Assembly: GCA_028291845.1 (NCBI GenBank)
Contig: JAQGNM010000346.1
Coordinates: 1-19,204 of the forward strand
Source of the DNA: Massilia sp.
Lineage (GTDB): Bacteria > Pseudomonadota > Gammaproteobacteria > Burkholderiales > Burkholderiaceae_D
Length of the DNA: 19,204 nucleotides
Direction: 5' to 3'
A program made the translations under genes and the position numbers. Under the pieces are notes generated by a model. The model made no database searches. It was not told where the DNA came from and saw only the letters and a list, made by a program, of their open reading frames with translations. Below, one piece after another: positions 13,824-19,204 of this stretch (position 1 is its first letter; each line of letters starts with the position of its first letter).

Positions 13824-14516
13824 TCAAGCGGCTTCCCACACGAACCTGTAGCCGCTGCCGCGCACCGTCTCGATATGTTCCTGGTGGCCGCTCGGCTGCA
13901 AGGCGCTGCGCAGGCGGCCGACGTGGGTGTCGACCGTGCGTTCATCGAGAAAGACGTCGCTGCCCCACACCTTGTCGAGCAACTGGGCGCGGCTGTGGAC
14001 GCGCTCGGGATGCAGCATCAGGAAATTGAGCAGCCGAAATTCAATCCGCCCCAGGTCGATCTGGCGCGCGCCGGCGGTGACCCGGTGGGTGGAGGGATCG
14101 AGCCGCAAGCCGGCCAGCTGCACGGTATCGACACTGGCCTGCGGGGTGCGGCGGCGCATCACCGCATGGATGCGCGCCAGCATTTCGCGGGCGCCGAACG
14201 GCTTGGTGATGTAATCGTCGGCGCCCGTCTCCAGCGCCACCACCTTGTCGTGCTCGCTGTTGCGGGCGCTCACCATGATGATCGGAATATCGCGCGCGCG
14301 CACATGGGCGCGCAGCCGGCGGATCAGGGTCAACCCGGATTGGCCCGGCAAATCCCACTCCAGCAGCACCATGTCGGGCAAGCCGGCCTCGACCACCGCC
14401 AAGGCCCTTTCTGCATTGGCGACGCAACTGACCCGGTGCCCGGCCTGGCCGAGATTAAAGCGGATCAACTCCTGGATGGCGGACTCGGCTTCGACGACGA
14501 GGATGTGGGCGGACAT
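13824..14516 (-). CDS. PhoB-like response regulator with a degenerate phosphorylation site
   Basis: A 230-residue OmpR/PhoB-family regulator: receiver at 1-120 and winged helix at about 130-228, ending HIETVRGSGYRFVWEAA. ATG at 14516 has AAAGG 8 nt upstream and aligns with the E. coli PhoB start without gaps. Residues follow E. coli numbering: Glu9 kept, Asp10 is Ala10, the phosphoacceptor Asp53 is Glu53 (LLEWDLPG), Thr83 is Ser83, Lys105 kept. The DNA-binding half is close to PhoB (HSRAQLLDKVWG, DERTVDTHVGRLRSAL). An Asp to Glu change often mimics the phosphorylated state in receivers, and loss of Asp10 should reduce magnesium binding, so this is probably a phosphate-independent regulator rather than true PhoB. 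No phoR is adjacent; epsA follows. Confidence 0.9.
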   Translation of the reverse strand: MSAHILVVEAESAIQELIRFNLGQAGHRVSCVANAERALAVVEAGLPDMVLLEWDLPGQSGLTLIRRLRAHVRARDIPIIMVSARNSEHDKVVALETGADDYITKPFGAREMLARIHAVMRRRTPQASVDTVQLAGLRLDPSTHRVTAGARQIDLGRIEFRLLNFLMLHPERVHSRAQLLDKVWGSDVFLDERTVDTHVGRLRSALQPSGHQEHIETVRGSGYRFVWEAA

Positions 14517-14583
14517 GGACTCAACCTTTAGCAAAATCATGAATATTGTGTCAACTTTGTGTCTGCTGAACAATAGCAGTTTG

Positions 14584-14613
14584 ACTATGCCCCAAAGCGG
14601 CATCCATTGACAA
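14584..14613 (-). promoter_or_regulatory. Weak candidate promoter for the PhoB-like/epsA unit
   Basis: On the minus strand TTGTCA (14613-14608), an 18-nt spacer and CATAGT (14589-14584) would start transcription about 60 nt before the ATG at 14516. A closer TTGACA (14554-14549) has no acceptable -10 at the right distance. Neither has been scored. Confidence 0.3.
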
Positions 14614-14725
14614 TACGATTTTGTTTGGTGATTGAGAGGTTTACCAAATAAATGTAGTGCGCACGGGCGCAACCCTCGCAGTTGCACGCTCTTCTACAGT
14701 TGATCAGAAAATATTCAAACGGACG

Positions 14726-14763
14726 AAAAAAAACAGCTGTGTCGTTTCCGGCACAGCTGTTTT
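14726..14763 (-). terminator. Strong intrinsic terminator of the nuclease/PEP-CTERM operon
   Basis: AAAACAGCTGTG (14730-14741) and CACAGCTGTTTT (14752-14763) form a 12-bp perfect stem with a 10-nt loop. On the minus strand eight T residues follow (14733-14726). It lies 38 nt after the stop of the PEP-CTERM gene at 14802 and separates that operon from the PhoB-like gene. Confidence 0.9.
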
Positions 14764-14801
14764 GCGTGGAAGTGCCCACGCCCGAAGGCGACTCGGCAGT
14801 T

Positions 14802-15401
14802 TCAGCGCACGGCGCGGCGACGCATGGTCACGCCCATCGCTGCCAGGGCCGTCAATACAAGCAGCAGTTCCGACGGTTCGGGAACCTCGACGGTAAGCAG
14901 CGAAGGCGCATTGATCACGGTGATGATTCTGCTGCCGCCAGTGATATCGAAGTGCCCGAGTCCGGTCGAGAGATCGCCGGCCAGATTCACATAATCGGTA
15001 TCGGTCAGGAACACGTAAAGGGAGCTGAACGCGCTGGCGGTCTCATTCAGGTAGCCTTCGCTGAACATCAGGTCGAAGCCGAACTCACCACCGAATGTGG
15101 CATTCAAATCGATGAAGTTATCACCGATGGCATTGCCGATCGTCAAACTGTCGGCGTCCGCCGTGACGTCACCCGTCGCAGTGACGCCTGACACCAGGCC
15201 GGTCAATTTCGTCACGGTCGCGACGACCGGTCCGGCGTTACCGTTCTGTACGAACGACAGGGTGAGCAGGCCATCGCCCGACAGGGTGCTGGTATCGATC
15301 GCGACGTGGTAGGTCACCGGCGTGGCCATGGCGCCGAGGGAAGCGCCGGCGAGTACGGCAGCGGCGCAGCAATTGCGTAGCAACGATTTAAGATTAAACA
15401 T
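14802..15401 (-). CDS. Short PEP-CTERM sorting domain protein
   Basis: A 199-residue secreted protein. The start at 15401 has AAGGA 6 nt upstream, overlapping the stop of the nuclease gene. The signal peptide ends near GAMATPV (about residue 27). The mature domain is beta-rich with YHVAIDTSTLSGDGLLTLSF, a VTGDVTADADS-type strand and DFxLMFSEGYLNETASAF, a pattern seen in short PEP-CTERM proteins; I know no function for it. The C-terminus has VPEPSELLL, a hydrophobic helix and the basic end MRRRAVR, the exosortase recognition signal. It is co-transcribed with the extracellular nuclease, so it may help hold or localise activity in the matrix (inference). Confidence 0.9.
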   Translation of the reverse strand: MFNLKSLLRNCCAAAVLAGASLGAMATPVTYHVAIDTSTLSGDGLLTLSFVQNGNAGPVVATVTKLTGLVSGVTATGDVTADADSLTIGNAIGDNFIDLNATFGGEFGFDLMFSEGYLNETASAFSSLYVFLTDTDYVNLAGDLSTGLGHFDITGGSRIITVINAPSLLTVEVPEPSELLLVLTALAAMGVTMRRRAVR

Positions 15402-15410
15402 GAATATTCC

Positions 15411-18400
15411 TTAGAAAACGCCGGCTTCGACGATGATGTTGTAGTTGATGGCGACCTTGCCTGGATTGCTCGCCTGCATGGATACCGACAGAGTTCCGCC
15501 TGGCACGATGTAGCCATTGGGAACGGTGATATACGGCACGCCATTGCGCATGCCGGTGGCGTTGGTAATCGTCACACCGCTCGGCAATCCGGTGATCTCC
15601 ACATGGATCGGCCCCGTCACACCACGTGACGATTTGTTGATCAAGGTGGCGGCGGCGCCGTACTGGCCGGTTGCGCGGTTCAGCGTGAAGGCGGAGCGCG
15701 AGATCGTGAAGCTGGCGCTGACGTCAGCCGCCGGGACCGCTGCCAGGTTGAGGGTGACAGTCACCGGATCGTGGTCGGAAGCGCGGTAGGCGTTGTTCAC
15801 ATACAGGTCTTGCGGCTTGCCGTCGGTGTTGTAGTCGATCACGCTTGGTTCATCGGCATTGTTGTGGAATTCCGAGGCGTCCGATATCTGCGCAGACATG
15901 GCAGGGGTGGCCAGGGCGTGGTCGAGGTAACCTGCCGTGCTGTTGAACACGTAGGAGTACGGCATCCCCATCGGACGGACATAGCGTTCGAGCTGGTTGA
16001 CGATGCCGGCATCGGTCATCAGGTTGATCGGCGCTTCCATGCCGTAGGAATTGAAGTCGCCGATCAACAGCGCGGCGTCGATGCCGGAATCGGTCTGCAC
16101 CTTCGGGATGAAATTCGTGACCAGGCGAGCGGCCTGTTGCACACGGACCTGGGTCCAGCAGCCTTCACCCTTGTCGGTATCGCCCGTCGAAGGGCAGCTA
16201 CCCTTCGACTTGAGGTGGTTGACGATCAGCGAGAACTTGCCGCCGTTAGCAGGCAAGATAAAACTTTGCGCCATCGGTGGACGGTTGTTGATGTTGTCCG
16301 GATCGGGATCGGTCTGGCTTGGACCTGCCAGCGTCAGCTTGGCAGGCTTGTAGATCATGGCGACGCGGATGGCGTCGGTGCCGGTGCCGTTATTGCTGCC
16401 AACCGCTTGTGGCTTCGGCACGACCGCGTAGACCGTCTGGCCGTAAGCGGCATTGAGCTGGTCTACCAGATAGGTGACGGCCGTCTCACCGTTGTTCTGG
16501 ATTTCCATCAGGCCGACCACGTCTGCATCGATCAGCTTGAGCGAGTTGACGATCTTGTCGCGCTGGCGAGTGAATTCGTTGAGGTTATCAGCGCCGCGGC
16601 AGTTGGACTTGCTGTTGCTCGATCCGAGCGAGCAGGTCTGATTGGTCGCCGTGGAGAACACCGAGGCGCCGTTGGTAAAGGTGGTGAAGAAGTTCAGCAC
16701 GTTGGCGCTGGCCACTTTCACGTTGCCGGTCCCGAAGCTCGGCGCCGTCGGACGCGGATTGTCGCGCGAGAAGGTCACCGGCTCGGTCGGCTGCAGCTTG
16801 TACAGCGACTTGGTCGGCGTGCCGCCGACGGCGCCCATGTCGATCACACCGGTGAGGTTGCTGGTGGTGTCGCCGGCGCGGATGGTCTTGTCGGCGGCAA
16901 TGTAGGGAATCACGGTCGGGGTGACGAAAATGCCGTCATCGAGAACGATCAGGTTCCTGGCATTGGCCGCACGCAGCGCCAGTTCCTCAGGCGTGTTGAC
17001 CTTGAAGCGGTTGGTGGTGGTTTCCAGGCGGCCCGACGACAGGCTGATCTCGCCGCGGTCGCCCACGAACTCCACTTGCGAAGCGGTCAAAGGCTGGGCG
17101 AAGCGCACCAGCATGCCCTGGTAGGGACCGAAGTCGTCGATCGGCAGGGCGATGTTGGTCGGCGCGATCGGCGTGGCGGTGCCGATCTTGACGATGGCGC
17201 TCGGGTTGACCAGCTCCGTCAGCGAGGCGGCGGCGCCTGTCGGGGTGTATTCCTGCACGGTGGCGGTGACGCGCACGACATCGTTGATGGAAACGGTCGG
17301 CGCAGTGTTGCCCGTGTAGACATAAATGGCGTCCGACGTGGTCGGGTCGCCGTCGCCGGTGGCGTCCTGGATGAAGAAGCCGGTCGCGACGCGGGCGGTG
17401 ACCACGCCTTCGGTGGTCTGCACGCTGCTGGCGTACGGCGAGGAGGCGCCAGGTCCCTGGATTTCAAAGATGCGGCGCGACGCCGATGCCGGCGCGGCGA
17501 CGCTCACGCTGACGGTACAGCTGGTGTTCTGGCGGTCGTCGTTGACGAAGTTGACGACCACGGGATACGTGCCGCTGGCGGTGCTGGCGGCCACGTTCAG
17601 GTTGACGCTGGCGGCGGCGCCGTCTTCGCTCGAAGCGGTAAAGCCCGACAGGCTGATGCCGGCGACGGCGCTGCTGGTGATGCTGGCGCCGTTGACGATG
17701 CTGTCGGTGTCGCGGGCGGTCAGTACGGCGCTGCCGCCGATGCCAAAGGCAAAGCTCAGGTTGGGCGGGCAGGAGGCGACGATGACGGGCTCGGCCGGTG
17801 CGCCGTTGCAGCTGGCGGCGGCGCTGGCGCGATTGCGCGGCGCTGGCGCGGCGACGTCGAAGTCGGCGCTGTTGTTGTCGGTGTCGGCGCAGCCGGCGCC
17901 CTTGCGCAGCAAGGCGGTCGGGTTGGCGGGCGCAGGAGCAGCGGCGCCTTCGAAGCCGGTCGCGCTCGGGCCGAAGCCGACCAGGTCGGCCACGTTCGGC
18001 GTTGCCTGGTTCGGGTTGTTGATGGTCAGCGAAGTCTGGTTGCGCACCAGCGCGACCTTGCCGGCGGTGGCGCCCATGGCCAGGGTACCGGTGGCGTCGG
18101 GGGTCGGCAAATCGGCGGCCGCGGTGTTGGCGCCTGCTGCCTCCTGGATCAGGTAGTACTGGCCAGGCTGCAATGTCACGGGAGGGAGATCGGTGCGGGT
18201 CCAGCTGTTGCCGGTCGCCGATGCGTATTGCACGCTCCAGCCGCTCATGGTGACCGGTGCATTGGTCGGATTGAGCAATTCGATGAAGTCGTTCTTGTAT
18301 GGGTTGTATGGGCTGCTGGTGGTACCAGTGCCGTTACCGCCGCCGCTCGACACCTGGCTGATGACGATGTCGGTCGAGGCCGATGCAATGGCGGGAATGG

Positions 18401-18470
18401 CCAGGCCAGCGATCAGCGCAGCCAGTACGGTCAATTGACCGGGAGAAGATATCGAAGCAGGCGTTTTCAT
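15411..18470 (-). CDS. ExeM/NucH-like extracellular endonuclease/exonuclease/phosphatase-family nuclease
   Basis: A 1019-residue exported protein with a signal peptide ending near IASAS, about residue 32. A lamin-tail domain follows at about 33-160 (DIVISQVSSGGGNG, DFIELLNPTNAPVTMSGWSV). Next come Ig-like beta domains, then an OB-fold-like stretch beginning RRIFEIQGPG and containing GFFIQDATGDGDP. The endonuclease/exonuclease/phosphatase domain at about 600-910 carries the expected catalytic residues: Glu656 (GLMEIQN), Asn751-His752 (NHLKSKG), Asp805 and Asn807 (GDFNSYG), and Asp899-His900-Asp901 (SDHDPV). A final Ig-like domain of about 100 residues closes it. ExeM-type enzymes degrade extracellular DNA in biofilms or allow use of DNA as a nutrient. 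It has no PEP-CTERM or GlyGly-CTERM tail. The next gene starts 9 nt after its stop. The ribosome binding site is weak (AGGA about 10 nt before the ATG). Confidence 0.93.
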   Translation of the reverse strand: MKTPASISSPGQLTVLAALIAGLAIPAIASASTDIVISQVSSGGGNGTGTTSSPYNPYKNDFIELLNPTNAPVTMSGWSVQYASATGNSWTRTDLPPVTLQPGQYYLIQEAAGANTAAADLPTPDATGTLAMGATAGKVALVRNQTSLTINNPNQATPNVADLVGFGPSATGFEGAAAPAPANPTALLRKGAGCADTDNNSADFDVAAPAPRNRASAAASCNGAPAEPVIVASCPPNLSFAFGIGGSAVLTARDTDSIVNGASITSSAVAGISLSGFTASSEDGAAASVNLNVAASTASGTYPVVVNFVNDDRQNTSCTVSVSVAAPASASRRIFEIQGPGASSPYASSVQTTEGVVTARVATGFFIQDATGDGDPTTSDAIYVYTGNTAPTVSINDVVRVTATVQEYTPTGAAASLTELVNPSAIVKIGTATPIAPTNIALPIDDFGPYQGMLVRFAQPLTASQVEFVGDRGEISLSSGRLETTTNRFKVNTPEELALRAANARNLIVLDDGIFVTPTVIPYIAADKTIRAGDTTSNLTGVIDMGAVGGTPTKSLYKLQPTEPVTFSRDNPRPTAPSFGTGNVKVASANVLNFFTTFTNGASVFSTATNQTCSLGSSNSKSNCRGADNLNEFTRQRDKIVNSLKLIDADVVGLMEIQNNGETAVTYLVDQLNAAYGQTVYAVVPKPQAVGSNNGTGTDAIRVAMIYKPAKLTLAGPSQTDPDPDNINNRPPMAQSFILPANGGKFSLIVNHLKSKGSCPSTGDTDKGEGCWTQVRVQQAARLVTNFIPKVQTDSGIDAALLIGDFNSYGMEAPINLMTDAGIVNQLERYVRPMGMPYSYVFNSTAGYLDHALATPAMSAQISDASEFHNNADEPSVIDYNTDGKPQDLYVNNAYRASDHDPVTVTLNLAAVPAADVSASFTISRSAFTLNRATGQYGAAATLINKSSRGVTGPIHVEITGLPSGVTITNATGMRNGVPYITVPNGYIVPGGTLSVSMQASNPGKVAINYNIIVEAGVF

Positions 18471-18513
18471 TAAGGACAGTCCTGGAGAAGAGAGATCGTT
18501 CGAATTAGGTTTC

Positions 18514-18544
18514 TGCTAACGCAACACTCAGAAGTTCGTTAGCA
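18514..18544. repeat. Inverted repeat in the leader of the nuclease gene
   Basis: TGCTAACG at 18514-18521 and CGTTAGCA at 18537-18544 are perfect 8-bp inverted arms around 15 nt. They lie 44-74 nt upstream of the nuclease start, a position where a dimeric regulator could bind. Confidence 0.5.
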
Positions 18545-18599
18545 AAATAAATTGTATTCTGGCAAAAATGATATTACGGACGTGCAATGACAGTATGAT

Positions 18600-18635
18600 G
18601 ACGGCGGATTGATCCGTTCGGATCAATCCGCCGTC
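18600..18635. repeat. Perfect 16-bp inverted repeat with 4-nt loop
   Basis: GACGGCGGATTGATCC at 18600-18615 is the exact reverse complement of 18620-18635, with GTTC as the loop. Neither side has a T-run, so it is not an ordinary intrinsic terminator. It lies between the manC terminator and the nuclease promoter region. Confidence 0.85.
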
Positions 18636-18768
18636 CAGGATGGTGCAGGCCGGTATTCGCGGGGCAACCGATTGCGCGCCATAAGAAATGGACCGCGACC
18701 GGGCGCTATTCGACGGGCAAATACACAACAGTTTTGCGGCTGCTCAAGCATATCGATTATGCAAGGCG

Positions 18769-18798
18769 AAAAAAAACGGCAGCCGCGGCTGCCGTTTT
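18769..18798 (-). terminator. Strong intrinsic terminator of manC
   Basis: A perfect 26-nt palindrome (18773-18798; arms AAAACGGCAGCCG) folds into an 11-bp stem with a 4-nt loop, and the minus strand then reads eight T residues (18776-18769). It lies 17 nt after the manC stop at 18816. Confidence 0.9.
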
Positions 18799-18815
18799 CA
18801 GAATTTGTCAAAACA

Positions 18816-19204
18816 TCAAGCGCGCTGATAAATATCCTCGAAACGCACGATGTCGTCCTCGCCCAAGTAACTGCCCGACTGCACCTCGATGATATGCAGC
18901 GGCAGCTTGCCCGGGTTTTCCAGGCGGTGGTTCATGCCGATCGGGATATAGGTCGATTCGTTCTCGGACAGCAGCTTGACGGTATCGCCGCAAGTGACGC
19001 GGGCGGTGCCGCTGACCACCACCCAGTGCTCGGCGCGGTGATGGTGGATCTGCAGCGACTGTTTTTCGCCCGGCTTGACGGTGATGCGCTTGACCTGGAA
19101 ACGGTCGCCGGCGTCGATGCCTTCGTAGTGGCCCCACGGCCGGTAGACCTTGGTGTGGTACAGGTGCTCGGTGCGCGCTTTCGACTTCAGGTGGTCGACC
19201 ACCT
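18816..19204 (-). CDS. manC: Mannose-1-phosphate guanylyltransferase / mannose-6-phosphate isomerase, C-terminal cupin part (partial)
   Basis: Only the last 129 or so codons are in the window; the frame is open through the right edge, so the N-terminal nucleotidyltransferase domain lies beyond it. The visible part is the type II phosphomannose isomerase cupin: KVYRPWGHYEGID, FQVKRITVKPGEKQSLQ, then HHHRAEHWVVVSGTARV (the metal-binding His motif), ENESTYIPIGMNHRLENPG, and the family's closing SGSYLGEDDIVRFEDIY. This matches AlgA/XanB/ManC closely. The enzyme converts fructose-6-phosphate through mannose-1-phosphate to GDP-mannose, a precursor for exopolysaccharide or O-antigen. Its presence suggests a polysaccharide locus to the right. 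Confidence 0.95.
   Translation of the reverse strand, partial: VVDHLKSKARTEHLYHTKVYRPWGHYEGIDAGDRFQVKRITVKPGEKQSLQIHHHRAEHWVVVSGTARVTCGDTVKLLSENESTYIPIGMNHRLENPGKLPLHIIEVQSGSYLGEDDIVRFEDIYQRA

Larger units (their letters stand above)
18471..18768. other. Intergenic region between nuclease operon and manC, no gene
   Basis: No open frame here is convincing. It carries the leader of the nuclease gene with an 8-bp inverted repeat (18514-18544), an AT-rich stretch at 18541-18575 where a promoter would be expected but no good -35/-10 pair stands out, and a perfect 16-bp hairpin (18600-18635). Confidence 0.6.

Noticed and set aside
15771..18473. A 900-codon open frame on the plus strand opposite the nuclease gene
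   Set aside because: It is an antisense shadow in GC-rich DNA: no recognisable domains, very high Arg/Gly/Val/Asp, and the minus-strand frame has all nuclease motifs and a signal peptide.
18590..18596. CTGTCAT on the minus strand as half of a PhoB box
   Set aside because: Only one half-site is present; the second repeat at the proper 11-bp spacing is missing.

Overview
The window looks like chromosomal DNA of a GC-rich betaproteobacterium of the Oxalobacteraceae type (Massilia, Duganella, Janthinobacterium or a relative). This is inferred from codon use, two PEP-CTERM proteins, an EpsA-type regulator known from exosortase B genomes, and a secretion operon of mixed type II / type IV pilus character. 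No species can be named from the sequence alone. There are no tRNA, rRNA, CRISPR, phage or insertion-sequence features that I can see.

Region 1 (1-9356, minus strand) is one tightly packed operon of eleven genes. In transcription order it encodes major pseudopilin GspG, platform GspF, ATPase GspE, PilM/GspL-like, PilN-like, PilO-like and PilP/GspC-like proteins, secretin GspD, and three further pseudopilins. The last of these runs off the left edge. Eight junctions overlap (ATGA, TGATG or 8 nt) and the other two are 28 and 7 nt apart, so the genes are probably translationally coupled. The set is a compact secretion or pilus-like machine in which the canonical GspL-GspM-GspC platform is replaced by separate PilM/N/O/P-like parts.

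Region 2 (9357-10174) is an AT-richer gap of about 0.8 kb with no convincing gene. It separates the divergent secretion operon from the plus-strand genes, and holds a ribosome binding site, a candidate sigma-70 promoter and several inverted repeats.

Region 3 (10175-12847, plus strand) holds a PEP-CTERM surface protein of choice-of-anchor J character, a small secreted protein resembling the post-PEP-CTERM-1 family, and, 3 nt later, a secreted zinc metallopeptidase with a PA domain inserted between its HExxH helix and its likely third zinc ligand. A string of hairpins, including two terminators, follows.

Region 4 (13006-18470, minus strand) has two units. One is a PhoB-like response regulator, whose receiver has lost its phosphoacceptor Asp, followed 20 nt later by epsA. 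The other, lying upstream, is a 1019-residue ExeM/NucH-like extracellular nuclease co-transcribed with a second short PEP-CTERM protein and ended by a strong terminator.

Region 5 (18816-19204, minus strand) is the C-terminal cupin end of a ManC/AlgA-type mannose-1-phosphate guanylyltransferase / mannose-6-phosphate isomerase, which supplies GDP-mannose for polysaccharide. It suggests that an exopolysaccharide locus lies to the right.

Taken together the window is about the cell surface: export machinery, exosortase-sorted proteins, a secreted protease and nuclease, and regulators tied to polysaccharide and PEP-CTERM biology. The functional link between the secretion operon and the secreted enzymes is my inference from proximity.
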